64,000 bases of DNA from the NCBI RefSeq assembly GCF_000332095.2, contig NZ_KI913949.1, positions 689,620-753,619 on the forward strand, in the 5' to 3' direction. The DNA comes from Leptolyngbya sp. PCC 6406. Its GTDB lineage: Bacteria; Cyanobacteriota; Cyanobacteriia; Phormidesmidales; Phormidesmidaceae. Shown here one piece after another: positions 1-10,592 of this stretch. The translations under genes were made by a program, and so were the position numbers. The notes below the pieces were generated by a model, which saw only the letters and a program-made list of their open reading frames with translations, was not told the origin of the DNA and ran no database searches. Each line of letters opens with the position of its first letter. Positions within the stretch are counted from its first letter, which is position 1.

Positions 1-1932
1 CCCCCCCCCCGTCTACACCCAGAAACTATCGAGGCGGTGCGCGATCGCGCCGACATTGTAGACATCGTTTCTGACCAGGTGGTGCTGAAAAAGCAGGGCA
101 AGGATTACGTGGGGCTGTGTCCGTTCCACGAGGACAAGTCCCCCAGCTTTAGCGTCAGCCCTAGCAAGCAGTTCTACTATTGCTTTTCCTGCGGGGCGGG
201 GGGGAATGCCTTCAAATTTCTGATGGAGTTGGGTAAGCGCTCCTTTAGCGAAGTGGTGCTGGACCTGGCCAAGCGCTACCAGGTGCCTGTACAAACCCTG
301 GAGCCCGAGAAGCGTCAGGAGTTTCAGCAGCAGATTACCCTACGAGAGCAGTTGTTCGAGATTCTGGCGGTGACCGCCAAGTTCTACGAATATGCCCTGC
401 GTCAGCCCGATGGTCAGGAAGCCCTCACCTATCTTCAGCGCGATCGCGGTTTCAACGAAGACACCATCCAGCAGTTCCAACTGGGGTTTGCCCCCGGTGG
501 CTGGCAGACCCTCTACGGCTATCTGGTGGACCAGAAGCGCTACCCGGTGTTGCTGGTGGAGCAGGCGGGGCTGATCGTGCCCCGGCAGCAGGGCAGTGGC
601 CACTACGATCGCTTTCGGAATCGATTGATGATCCCCATCCACGATGCCCGAGGGCGGATCATCGGCTTTGGGGGACGGGCACTAACGGATGAGGATAAGC
701 CCAAGTACCTGAACTCGCCGGAGACGGAACTGTTTGATAAGGGTCAAACTCTATTTGGGTTGGATAAAGCGCGAGGTGCGATCGCAAAGGCAGATCAGGC
801 CATTGTGGTAGAGGGCTACTTCGACGTAATCGCCCTCCATGCGGCGGGGATTCCCAATTCAGTAGCGGCCCTGGGCACGGCCCTGAATGCGGCTCAGGTG
901 CGCCAAATCCTGCGCTACACCGAATCTAAGCAGGTGGTGCTCAACTTTGACGCCGACGCCGCCGGGGTCAAGGCGGCGGAGCGGGCCATTGGCGAAGCGG
1001 AGGAAATGGCCTACCGGGGCGATGTCAAGCTACGCATCCTGAACATCCCCGATGGCAAGGATCCCGACGAATATCTGAAACTCCATACTGCCGGGGAATA
1101 CCAGGCGCTCATTGACAGTGCCCCGCTGTGGATCGACTGGCAACTGCAAAAACTCCTCAGCGATCGCGATCTGCGGCAAGCGGACCAATTCCAACAGGCA
1201 TCCCAGGATGTGGTGCAACTCCTGAGCGAGATTGCCAACGCCGATACCCGCACCCACTATGTCCGCCAATGTGCGGAACTGTTCAGCCACGGCGACGCCC
1301 GCCTCATGCCCCTGCTGGCGGAAAACCTGATGGTGCAGGTGCGCCGCCGCCGCCGCACTCCCGAGGGCACTCCTAGCCGTGCTCCCCTGGCCTTTAACAC
1401 CACCAGCACCCTAGAGGAGGCGGAGGCGGTGTTGCTGTGCCTCTGCATCCACGCTCCCCAGCATCGCGAGACGGTGCTGGAAATGCTGGAAAAACGGGAT
1501 CTCCAGTTCAGCTATTCCCACCATCGCGCCCTGTGGCGGGAGTTAAGTGCTTGGCAACCTACGGAGGAAGCCCCCTCCTTGGTCAGTTGGCTGCGCGATC
1601 GCGCAGCCGAATCCGCCCGCCTTGCCCAAACCCAACACCTGTTTTACCTAGATGAAAAGAGCTGTCGGGATGTGGTCCGTGCTCCTTTGGTCATCCGCGC
1701 CGCCGCCGCCTGCATCGAAAAAGCCCATTGCGAAAAGCGCTACCGCCATTTCCTTCAGCTCTGGAGTGACGCGGATGACACGGTGACGCCAGAGCAGCAG
1801 ACTCACTACCAAAATCAGGTCTACGCCGAGAAGCGTCGCATTGCTGAATTGGAGCAGGAACGACAAACCACCTTCGAGGATTTGGTCAAGCTGCCCTGGG
1901 TCGGCGATGACTACCAAACCCTAGAAACCTAG
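1..1932 (+). CDS. dnaG: DNA primase DnaG (5' end lies upstream of the window)
   Basis: CHC2 zinc finger [53 protein letters not shown]. The reading frame is open to base 1 ([20 protein letters not shown]), so the ORF-track start at 37 is internal. Confidence 0.97.
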   Translation, partial: PPPRLHPETIEAVRDRADIVDIVSDQVVLKKQGKDYVGLCPFHEDKSPSFSVSPSKQFYYCFSCGAGGNAFKFLMELGKRSFSEVVLDLAKRYQVPVQTLEPEKRQEFQQQITLREQLFEILAVTAKFYEYALRQPDGQEALTYLQRDRGFNEDTIQQFQLGFAPGGWQTLYGYLVDQKRYPVLLVEQAGLIVPRQQGSGHYDRFRNRLMIPIHDARGRIIGFGGRALTDEDKPKYLNSPETELFDKGQTLFGLDKARGAIAKADQAIVVEGYFDVIALHAAGIPNSVAALGTALNAAQVRQILRYTESKQVVLNFDADAAGVKAAERAIGEAEEMAYRGDVKLRILNIPDGKDPDEYLKLHTAGEYQALIDSAPLWIDWQLQKLLSDRDLRQADQFQQASQDVVQLLSEIANADTRTHYVRQCAELFSHGDARLMPLLAENLMVQVRRRRRTPEGTPSRAPLAFNTTSTLEEAEAVLLCLCIHAPQHRETVLEMLEKRDLQFSYSHHRALWRELSAWQPTEEAPSLVSWLRDRAAESARLAQTQHLFYLDEKSCRDVVRAPLVIRAAAACIEKAHCEKRYRHFLQLWSDADDTVTPEQQTHYQNQVYAEKRRIAELEQERQTTFEDLVKLPWVGDDYQTLET

Positions 1933-2085
1933 GGACGTGCCATAACCTCAGGGATTCCGTCAACCGCATTCCTGTTCCGTATAGGAGGCTCGCCAAAAGG
2001 TGATGCACACCATCTAGGTGCGCCAAAATCTGCCTAACCTCATGGCGAGTAAACACAACGGGTAACGGACAACACCTCCAACACC

Positions 2086-2200
2086 GGACTTATCCATCAA
2101 AGTTGACGTACAATATCGGCAATATCGGACTTGTCTGTCAACAGTGACCGATAAACCCTCAATCTTAGACTTATCCGTCACTGTTGACACTTAATACATA
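2086..2200. repeat. Copy 1 of a ~115 bp flanking repeat with an internal palindrome (three ~22-nt motifs at ~40-bp period)
   Basis: ggacttatccatcaaagttgac (2086), ggacttgtctgtcaacagtgac (2127), agacttatccgtcactgttgac (2167); arms GTCAACAGTGACcGATAA / TTATCCGTCACTGTTGAC. Confidence 0.75.
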
Positions 2201-2343
2201 GTTAGCTGATTTGATTTCGGCAAGCGATTGCTACTTGACGATCACCTGAATTTCAAGCCGGAATTGAGTTCGCTAGAGGTCTATGTACAACTGCCAACAG
2301 TGCCTTGATATAGAACTCTAGCAATATATTTTTACTTCAAATC

Positions 2344-3846
2344 ATGCCTAAATACAATCTTTATAGAGTTCCCAAAGATCAGGAAGAGGATCTACTCGAA
2401 AAACTGAGATTGTCAGGATTGGAGCAGATAGGGAAGCAAGAAATTGAAGGCTTCCAAATGAAATTTTTCTTTTCTAGTGAGCCTGACGAGATCGATATCT
2501 GGTGGACTGAGACATACCAGGAATTCTTAGGAGATATAGAGACCCCAAAAAATTTAATGCATTTTGGAGTCCTTCTTATTTCAGGAAATGAAGTTTGTTA
2601 TGCAATCAGTTTAGGTAAAGCACATTTTTACTTAAGCCAATTTTGCGATTCGGAGTTTGGGTTGAATTTGGCAGAGAGAATAATTGATGAAAACGACCTT
2701 AAAATCAAAAACTCAAAATATTACAAAAGTGCCAGAAGCAAAATGATTACTACATACCAGCAAGGTAGTCAAATAACATTCGATAGTGGAGAGTCAATGC
2801 ATTACATAAAGGGCAAAACTATCGATTCAGCTACATGGGGAAAAATGGTTAGCTTCGGAAAATCCGTGCATCTAAATATAGCAAAACAACCTTTAGAGAT
2901 TCCAACCTTTATAAATAACATAGAAGATGTTCTCAGACAACCAATTAGAGTAAGGCTACCAAAAGTAGATATTGTCAAAAATAACCGTACAATTCAACGT
3001 CTAGACAGGATTTTGGCTAGAGCAATTCTAAGGACTCCAGAAGATCCAGGCATCAATATTGAAGAATTTACTATGTCTGGGGTGGATTTTATTTTTGCAG
3101 ATAGCTATGAATACAGTCTTTACCTAAAGGGAGGAAGTGACGAGGCCGTTCGCTTGAATGAACTGAATTTAGAATCTTTAATTACTTTCTTAAGGGATAA
3201 TGGCATAAATCTTGAAGAGGAAATAAATAACTTAAAAGTGAAAGTCCACAATGAATATGGACGCGATCATACAAAAACACTCAAATTTTATCTGGATTTT
3301 ATTGAAGAAGATGAGCGTTATTGCCTCATTGACGGAAGATGGCACAAGTTCAATCAATCTTACGTGGAATTTTTGGAAGAAGAAGTCAATAAAATCCAAC
3401 TTGATTATGAGTCTACTTTTGATGTAAATCCTGGAATTGATGAGCCTCAGTTCAATCAAGATCGTGAAAGTGATGGATATCTAAATTACGATAGAGACCT
3501 ACAAAGTTTAGATGGTCGTTACAGAGTCGAGAAGATGGATCTGTACAAAGATGGCGTTTTATATTTCGTAAAAAAAGGCACTCCACAGAAACTGTCATAT
3601 GTTATCGATCAAGCTATAAATACTGTTAAGATACTTCAAAATAATGCTGATTGCATCACAATAAACGATGAGTTTGTAGAGATAAAGGGGATTTGCTTGT
3701 GGATGATTCTGAAACGGCAGACGCCAATTGAAAAACTCTCAGATATAAATTCCATTATTCTCCATATGAAGCTTGTAGAGTGGAAAAAGACTTTAATAGA
3801 TGCCGGATTTGATCCCTCAATTAAGATTAATTACCTTAGAGAGTAG
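2344..3846 (+). CDS. DUF6119 / TIGR04141-like sporadically distributed protein
   Basis: 500 aa; N-terminal layout (KYNLYRVPK..., IDIWWTETYQEFLG, HFGVLLISGNEVCYAISLGKAHFYL..FGLNLAERIID...LKIKNSKYYKSARSKMITTYQQGS) resembles DUF6119; AT-rich gene. Confidence 0.6.
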   Translation: MPKYNLYRVPKDQEEDLLEKLRLSGLEQIGKQEIEGFQMKFFFSSEPDEIDIWWTETYQEFLGDIETPKNLMHFGVLLISGNEVCYAISLGKAHFYLSQFCDSEFGLNLAERIIDENDLKIKNSKYYKSARSKMITTYQQGSQITFDSGESMHYIKGKTIDSATWGKMVSFGKSVHLNIAKQPLEIPTFINNIEDVLRQPIRVRLPKVDIVKNNRTIQRLDRILARAILRTPEDPGINIEEFTMSGVDFIFADSYEYSLYLKGGSDEAVRLNELNLESLITFLRDNGINLEEEINNLKVKVHNEYGRDHTKTLKFYLDFIEEDERYCLIDGRWHKFNQSYVEFLEEEVNKIQLDYESTFDVNPGIDEPQFNQDRESDGYLNYDRDLQSLDGRYRVEKMDLYKDGVLYFVKKGTPQKLSYVIDQAINTVKILQNNADCITINDEFVEIKGICLWMILKRQTPIEKLSDINSIILHMKLVEWKKTLIDAGFDPSIKINYLRE

Positions 3847-3870
3847 TCTGACATCTCTATCTCTTAAAGG

Positions 3871-3967
3871 TGCTAACAGGTTTACAGCGCCCATGCACAC
3901 CGAGCACCAAAAGTAGATCGGTGCGATACTAACAATTCTTTACGGTGGGTGATGGGCAACGTTAGCC
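3871..3967. repeat. Imperfect palindrome, attC-like (TGCTAAC...GTTAGCC), just after the DUF6119-like gene
   Basis: tgctaacagg...gcgcccatgc...gatgggcaacgttagcc; GCCCAT/ATGGGC and GCTAAC/GTTAGC arms. Confidence 0.3.
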
Positions 3968-4282
3968 TGCAATTCTGGGCACTCTTTCGGTTAAAAGCAT
4001 TGATTCGTTCCTATTGAAGCTAAAAATCTGAGCTTGCCTATAGAGGACAAAGTATGAGCGGTTGGCAATCTACTAGTAACGAATTAAAAAAAAGTCATAA
4101 AGCGTGGACAGTTGATGATCCGCGAAGCCGATAAATATCCATCGAATTGACTATCCTCACTTTATATAAGCTTTGATAGTCAAGGCAATATTGTCAGGTA
4201 TCATTCATCCGATTCTCGTCATGGAAGTCGATTGGGCAAACCTCGTTCATACTAAAGGAAGACAACTACTGAGATATTCTCT

Positions 4283-4507
4283 ATGCCAACCTTACTTGAA
4301 AGAATTACTATTAATCCCAAACAATGCGGTGGTCGCCCCTGTATCCGAGGGATGCGAATCCGAGTGTCAGATGTGCTGGATCTGTTTGCAGCAGGTCTTA
4401 GTGCAGAAGAGATTTTAGAGGAAATGCCTGATCTTGAAGCAGATGATCTGAAGGCATCACTTCTGTATGCTTCGCGGAAACTCAACCACCCAGTTTTAGT
4501 GGCATGA
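4283..4507 (+). CDS. DUF433 domain antitoxin
   Basis: LLERITINPKQCGGRPCIRGMRIRVSDVLDLFAAGLSAEEILEEMPDLEADDLKASLLYA is a classic DUF433 sequence; overlaps the downstream toxin start by 4 bp. Confidence 0.92.
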   Translation: MPTLLERITINPKQCGGRPCIRGMRIRVSDVLDLFAAGLSAEEILEEMPDLEADDLKASLLYASRKLNHPVLVA

Positions 4508-4842
4508 CAATCTGGGTAGATGCACACTTGTCTCCGGCAATAGCAACTTGGATTACCAGCACATTTGGGGTTGAAGCAATAGCCTTGCGTGATCTTGGGC
4601 TAAGAGATGCTGAAGATGCTGAAATTTTTGAGACGGCTAAGACTCAAACAGCTATTGTCATGACTAAAGACAGCGACTTTGTAGATTTGGTGGAGCGCCT
4701 AGGTGCGCCGCCACAAATTATTTGGTTAACTTGTGGCAATACCTCTAATGCTAGATTGCGCGAAATTCTGAGCGAGACGTTACCGAGAGCTTTAGAACTC
4801 TTAGCTGCTGGCGAGACATTAGTAGAAATCAGCGGAAACTAG
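4504..4842 (+). CDS. DUF5615 PIN-like toxin
   Basis: MTIWVDAHLSPAIATWITSTFGVEAIALRDLGLRDAEDAEIFETAKTQTAIVMTKDSDFVDL; PIN-like acidic residues; pairs with DUF433. Confidence 0.92.
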   Translation: MTIWVDAHLSPAIATWITSTFGVEAIALRDLGLRDAEDAEIFETAKTQTAIVMTKDSDFVDLVERLGAPPQIIWLTCGNTSNARLREILSETLPRALELLAAGETLVEISGN

Positions 4843-4936
4843 CAGTGGATTGGGTTCTCTGCGTCAACCCAACCTACTGCCGAGGGTGCGATCGTTCTCA
4901 TCTGACTAGTAAATAAATGGGTATCGCCAATGATCA

Positions 4937-5287
4937 TTGAGTTTTTTTTTCATACTCTTCGCACTTCTGTCCACAACAATAATGAGCGGCTTACCTAGTT
5001 GCCTGCTGGTGGCTGGTCTAGGAGCGCTAGTGATGCGCAGGAGATTTAGAGACGTATTTTATCGGATACTTAAGTGGTCAATAGCAGGAGCGACTATTGC
5101 TTCAGGCATGTATAGTCTTTTCCTTTTGTCTGTTGTTTTTATTATTAAAGATCCAGCTTATAGAGGGCAGGGATTAGGCATTGCCCTCGCTGGACCAACT
5201 ATTCTTGCACCTCTTGGCGCAATTATTGGTGGCTCACTCAAATTCATTTTGTTGATTGTCTCTAGACGAAACAAAGAATCACAGTAA
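4937..5287 (+). CDS. Small membrane protein, function unknown (start uncertain; ATG at 4981 is an alternative)
   Basis: Several hydrophobic segments; predicted TTG start followed by a T9 run. Confidence 0.5.
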   Translation: MSFFFILFALLSTTIMSGLPSCLLVAGLGALVMRRRFRDVFYRILKWSIAGATIASGMYSLFLLSVVFIIKDPAYRGQGLGIALAGPTILAPLGAIIGGSLKFILLIVSRRNKESQ

Positions 5288-5416
5288 GTCGGTTTTTGCA
5301 ATCGACAAACAGCCAAAGACCTCATCCTCTGGCTCTTGCAGTTCTGATATAATCAGAGTACACCCTATGAGTAATTTCGCATCCAGTCGGGTGCAGTACA
5401 CGGGTTAGACGCAAGT

Positions 5417-6238
5417 TTATTTTAATATCTCAACAAGATCTTTGGTTTCTTTATCAGTTGCAATCGGTAAATTCAAGAAGTCCAAGCACTTGAACAATAA
5501 CTGGGGATTATGAATACGTTCGACATGCCATACCATTACAGGATAGTCTTCCTGTTTTCCAAGCTTTAGCAACTCACTCTCTGTGAGATATCTTCCTTGT
5601 ATATTCTCTATTTCACTCCGCAATTGATTCTTATAATCCTCTGGATGAATGAAAATTTGCAGTAACAAACAAGAATCGCTGTCATCAACTGAGTCCACTG
5701 TTAAGCGAACTTCCTTTGTTCGATCCAAGCTATATTTTCCAATACTAAACTTACTAATCTTATAGTCGCCATCAAATGAGTAACCGAAGATTATTTCCCT
5801 GCCTTCCATAAGGTCTAGCTTAATTGTATCCCAGTGTTTGTCGGCAATAAGTTTACTTAACTTTCTTAGTAGTTTCTTTGATGGAGATTCAAATTTCTCA
5901 GATGTGAAAAAGTAGTCTTTCAATGGTTGGGTGAACGAGCCATGCCACTCTAACTTATGAGAAAAATAACCATATGTAGGTTCTACTGAACGGAAACGAG
6001 CTGTAAACGAAGTTATGCTGTCGTATCTATGGCCACGAATTTTCCTTGTCCATTGAAAGTCATGGAAAAAAGGCTCTATGACAACAAAGCCCTCGCTAAA
6101 AACCATTACCTTTTGTTTTTGAATACCACCTGTCCAGCACTCTTCTACATCAACCTCAGAGCCAAGATTCATACTGGATACTATCTTTTCTATTTTCTTC
6201 TCCATTTTCATAAACATACGGACCTGTAATGTGAACAA
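5417..6238 (-). CDS. Hypothetical protein
   Basis: 273 aa ORF in the AT-rich island; no recognised family. Confidence 0.6.
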   Translation of the reverse strand: MFTLQVRMFMKMEKKIEKIVSSMNLGSEVDVEECWTGGIQKQKVMVFSEGFVVIEPFFHDFQWTRKIRGHRYDSITSFTARFRSVEPTYGYFSHKLEWHGSFTQPLKDYFFTSEKFESPSKKLLRKLSKLIADKHWDTIKLDLMEGREIIFGYSFDGDYKISKFSIGKYSLDRTKEVRLTVDSVDDSDSCLLLQIFIHPEDYKNQLRSEIENIQGRYLTESELLKLGKQEDYPVMVWHVERIHNPQLLFKCLDFLNLPIATDKETKDLVEILK

Positions 6239-6292
6239 AGTTAGTCTAATGCTAAGGCGAGTCTAACATTCCGGTTGAGCGGCTGTAAGGCT

Positions 6293-7062
<770 letters not shown>

Positions 7063-7088
7063 TGTTTTTCCTCACTAAAGGAGGCCAT

Positions 7089-7337
7089 ATGCTAGAGTTA
7101 CGGCCAAATTGTGAATGTTGCGACAAAGACCTTCCACCCGACTCAGTTGAGGCACGTATTTGTACCTATGAGTGTACATTCTGTGCTTCCTGTGCTGAGA
7201 GTACACTCGGTGGCCATTGCCCTAACTGTGGTGGTGAGTTAGTTGTTCGCCCGCGTCGCCCAGCGTCGATGCTGGCAATCCATCCAGCATCGGCAAAGCG
7301 CATCTTCAAGCCTGAGGGTTGCAATAGCTTGGCATAG
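7089..7337 (+). CDS. DUF1272 domain-containing protein
   Basis: MLELRPNCECCDKDLPPDSVEARICTYECTFCASCAESTLGGHCPNCGGELVVRPRRP; ATG at 7089 with upstream AAAGGAGG. Confidence 0.9.
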   Translation: MLELRPNCECCDKDLPPDSVEARICTYECTFCASCAESTLGGHCPNCGGELVVRPRRPASMLAIHPASAKRIFKPEGCNSLA

Positions 7338-7356
7338 TCATTATCAATCCCATCCC

Positions 7357-8049
7357 TCAATCACCCCCAATCTCTTCGCTGAGTTCCGTAAAGGATTCAA
7401 TGATTGCGATCGCAGTTTCTGGCTCAACATCTTGACAGGGGGTGACCGGGGTGAGGATGTCGTTGATATAGGCAGCTCCCGCTAGACGGTAAGCGCCCTG
7501 ATCACTCACTAACCAATCACTGGTCAGGTCAGATTCTGGGAACTGCGATCGCAAATCCGGATCCCGGTAGGGGCCATAGTTGAGCCCATAATCCACCTCA
7601 GGAAATTGGGGCGGACGCAGGGGCAAGCGATATTCGGTCTCCGGCGTCCCGCCAATTCCCCCCGTCGTGTATTCCACCACAAAGCAGCGATCCGCTTCAT
7701 CCCGGTACAAGATGCGGTAGCCCCCTTCCCCCGGACCGCCTCTGCCCTGACCCTCAACCGTCACCGCCGCCACCCCAAACCCCTCAGGAATAGCCGTCGG
7801 CACCACCACCGGCACCCCCAACGTCCGCAGCTCAGCGGTTTGCTCCGGTGACAACAGGCCAATAAAGGCGGTCTCCGGCGGCGGTGGTGGACCAGGAATT
7901 GCCGCCGCCCCATTAACTTCGCCCGCTCCATTCCCTGACAGGGAACCCTCTCCATTGGGACCACCACAGGCGGCAAGAGCCACCGCGCCGATCCCCCAAA
8001 GGCCAACCCACCGCCTTAACTGCCATCCCGTCATCGTCATTATCATCAT
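7357..8049 (-). CDS. Hypothetical lipoprotein/secreted protein
   Basis: Signal-like N-terminus GIGAVALAACGG (lipobox), Pro/Gly-rich linker. Confidence 0.7.
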   Translation of the reverse strand: MMIMTMTGWQLRRWVGLWGIGAVALAACGGPNGEGSLSGNGAGEVNGAAAIPGPPPPPETAFIGLLSPEQTAELRTLGVPVVVPTAIPEGFGVAAVTVEGQGRGGPGEGGYRILYRDEADRCFVVEYTTGGIGGTPETEYRLPLRPPQFPEVDYGLNYGPYRDPDLRSQFPESDLTSDWLVSDQGAYRLAGAAYINDILTPVTPCQDVEPETAIAIIESFTELSEEIGGD

Positions 8050-8417
8050 GTGATCCGATTCCGACTATCGGTTCCGACTATCGGCTAGGACTCAACTGCC
8101 ACCGACCTATTGATGCTCCGCCATACTATAGCGTTGGCCCCTTGGCTTCAGACACCAGCACCGCCCTGAGGGCTCCCTGTCACAGCCAAGGGGCTCCCAG
8201 TCTTGTCTTAGGGGGTGTGCCATTAAATAACACCCCACCACCAGCCCAATATCAGCCACCGGGCAACCACCCTACAGCGTTTTCCTGACAGAGAATTGTC
8301 TGCCACGAGACGGTATTTATTGAGGGATAGCCCTGATAATCTGCTCAGTTTTTGTCTTCGCCCCTCTAGCCCTAAAAATCAGGCTATTAGGCCGGTTCAC
8401 TCTCCCCTCGTCCGGCG

Positions 8418-9455
8418 ATGGCAAAAACGTCTACAGGAGATTACAGGAAAAGGGTGAAGCTATCCATGAGATTTCTACGCACCTATCAGGGGCTTTGGAT
8501 TCTATCAGTTTGCCTAGTGCTACTGTCCAGTCTGTTGCCCATGGCAGAGAAGATGGGACTGGAGTTCCCCATCGGGGTCGAAACAGGGCAGGCCGTAGAA
8601 GTCCATCGCGATCGCCATCACCGATCCCTCCAGGGACAGGACTTCCACACCCATTTCTCCCGAACCCAGCGCCATCGCGCACTGGATGACGGTCAGCCTT
8701 GGGATAGTCGCCTCCAGCGTAAAACCCATCCCAACACCTTGGCAACCAGGGTGAGCCCTGCTACTGCCCTAGCCCAGAATGGAAAAACAACCCCTGAGGT
8801 CGGCAGCTCCCCCATCAAGCCAATTATTGCTGCGCCCGTGGAGGCCACCCCAACCAATTTCACCTTACCGGGAGTACTCTGTAGGGAATTTGTGTCTGAG
8901 GATCAGGAATATGCGCCAATCCAGGTCGTGGATGGAGGCAGTCCGAAGAGCAGTGAGCGGCTAACTTGGGTGCTTCCCACCGAATCCCTCTATACAGCCC
9001 CCTTTTCAGGCTCACCTGGATTACCAGCGGGGCATGAGGGCATTGACTATGCCCATACAGATCCCAATGTGCCCGTGGTGCCGGTCGTGGCGGCAGCAGC
9101 GGGGCGAATAGCCTATATCCGAAATGGCTGCCCCCAATCCCGCATGTTTGGCCCCAATCGCCAACACCGGGAGTGTGGCGCAGGCTGGGGTAATCATGTG
9201 GTGATCGATCACGGCGAAGGGCTCTTTACCCGCTATGCTCACCTCGCACCCAGGGTGATTCCCGTTCGGGTAGGGGATTACGTTGAGGCAGGAGACCACC
9301 TTGGCGAAATGGGGAATACGGGCCGCAGTGATACCCGACATTTACATTTTGAGTTGGGGGCTACCCTAGAGGATCCCAACACTTGTGGTCCTGCCCAATC
9401 CTTTGAGCGGGTTTATGACCCTGGAAACCTTAACTTTGAGCTGGCAGAGTCCTAG
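8418..9455 (+). CDS. M23 family metallopeptidase
   Basis: GHEGIDYAHTDPNVP...GWGNHVVIDHGEGLFTRYAHL...GDHLGEMGNTGRSDTRHLHFEL. Confidence 0.88.
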   Translation: MAKTSTGDYRKRVKLSMRFLRTYQGLWILSVCLVLLSSLLPMAEKMGLEFPIGVETGQAVEVHRDRHHRSLQGQDFHTHFSRTQRHRALDDGQPWDSRLQRKTHPNTLATRVSPATALAQNGKTTPEVGSSPIKPIIAAPVEATPTNFTLPGVLCREFVSEDQEYAPIQVVDGGSPKSSERLTWVLPTESLYTAPFSGSPGLPAGHEGIDYAHTDPNVPVVPVVAAAAGRIAYIRNGCPQSRMFGPNRQHRECGAGWGNHVVIDHGEGLFTRYAHLAPRVIPVRVGDYVEAGDHLGEMGNTGRSDTRHLHFELGATLEDPNTCGPAQSFERVYDPGNLNFELAES

Positions 9456-9489
9456 TGCAGCGTCAAGCTCAAGTTGTAGGTTTCTCGTA

Positions 9490-10499
9490 ACGCGATGTGC
9501 AACTAACGATTGAGAAAAGGTCTCACCTCTAGAAACCTTAGCTATGAAGGGTTCTAGCAATCTTAAGGAAGTGAGACCATGTTTGATATCGAAGAGTTTA
9601 TCATCGCTATCTTTATGACCGTTGAAACTCATTTAGAAGCTTTACTAAGACGCTATCCTCCCCGCAGCAAAGGGTTTGCTCCCGGTTTGAGTGATAGTGA
9701 GGTGCTTACCCTCGAAATGGTTGGGGAATTTTTAGGACATCATAGCGATACCGCCATCTGGAGCTACTTTCGGCGGCATTGGCGAGCGTGGTTTCCCGGT
9801 TTAGGGCATCGCAGCACCTTCGCCCGTCAAGCGGCCAATCTTTGGCGTTACAAACAATTGCTGCACCAACAACTGCTGCAAGAGCTGGCTGCGCAGCAGG
9901 GGGATTTATATCGCATTGATGGCTTTCCAATACCCGTCTGTGGGTTCAAGCGAGCGCCCCAAGCCAAGGTGTTTGAGGGTCTGGCGAGCTTTGGCAGTTC
10001 CGCTACCAAATTGGGCACGTTTTATGGCTTCCGAGGGCACTTGTTGATCAATGCTCAGGGCATCATTTTGGGCTTAGAAGTGACTCCTGCCCATGTGGAT
10101 GAACGCGATGTGGTTCCCGAACTGGTGGTCGGACTGCAAGGGCTTCTACTGGGCGACAAAGGCTATATCCGCCAACACCTGACGACGGACCTTGCCGTCC
10201 AGGGATTAACTTTGTTAACGCCACTGCGCGCCAACATGCACCATTACGACCCGCTCTTTAACCGCACAGTCAGCCGACATCGTCAACTGGTGGAAACGGT
10301 GGTCGGCCATTTGTGTCATTGGTTTGACATCGAACGCATCTTGACCCGTGACCTTTGGCATTTGACAAGTCGCTTGGCGCGGAAGATTCTCGCCCATACC
10401 GTCATCATCTATCTCAATCGGCTGTATGGCAGACCATGGCTGCAATTTGAGGATTTGATTGTCGCCTAATTTCTACCCTGGCTTAGTTGCACATCGCGT
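9490..10499 (+). mobile_element. IS982-family insertion sequence, apparently intact
   Basis: Perfect 17-bp TIRs acgcgatgtgcaactaa (9490-9506) / ttagttgcacatcgcgt (10483-10499); 5-bp TSD tcgta at 9485-9489 and 10500-10504. Confidence 0.9.
9579..10469 (+). CDS. IS982 family transposase
   Basis: YRIDGFPIPVCGFKRAP...FYGFRGHLLINAQGIILGLEVTPAHVDERDVV...LLGDKGYI...VETVVGHLCHWFDIERI. Confidence 0.93.
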   Translation: MFDIEEFIIAIFMTVETHLEALLRRYPPRSKGFAPGLSDSEVLTLEMVGEFLGHHSDTAIWSYFRRHWRAWFPGLGHRSTFARQAANLWRYKQLLHQQLLQELAAQQGDLYRIDGFPIPVCGFKRAPQAKVFEGLASFGSSATKLGTFYGFRGHLLINAQGIILGLEVTPAHVDERDVVPELVVGLQGLLLGDKGYIRQHLTTDLAVQGLTLLTPLRANMHHYDPLFNRTVSRHRQLVETVVGHLCHWFDIERILTRDLWHLTSRLARKILAHTVIIYLNRLYGRPWLQFEDLIVA

Positions 10500-10501
10500 T
10501 C

Positions 10502-10545
10502 GTAGGGTGCATTCGCGAAGCAATGCACCGTAGGATGGCCGCGCT
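10502..10545. repeat. Palindromic intergenic repeat (cyanobacterial REP-like)
   Basis: gtagggtgcattcgcgaagcaatgcaccgtaggatg; GGTGCATT...AATGCACC arms; a related copy lies at ~60350. Confidence 0.6.
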
Positions 10546-10592
10546 ACAAATCCAAATCAGGGATAATCCTAAGTTTGAGTCTTGACAGACCA

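Noticed and set aside
1-10. Poly-C tract at window start as a phase-variable dnaG tract
   Set aside because: Could be a contig or window edge; nothing upstream is visible to judge.
2086-2190. Three ~22-nt motifs at ~40-bp spacing as a mini CRISPR array
   Set aside because: Motifs are imperfect and palindromic, the intervening segments are not unique 30-40 nt spacers, and no cas genes are present.
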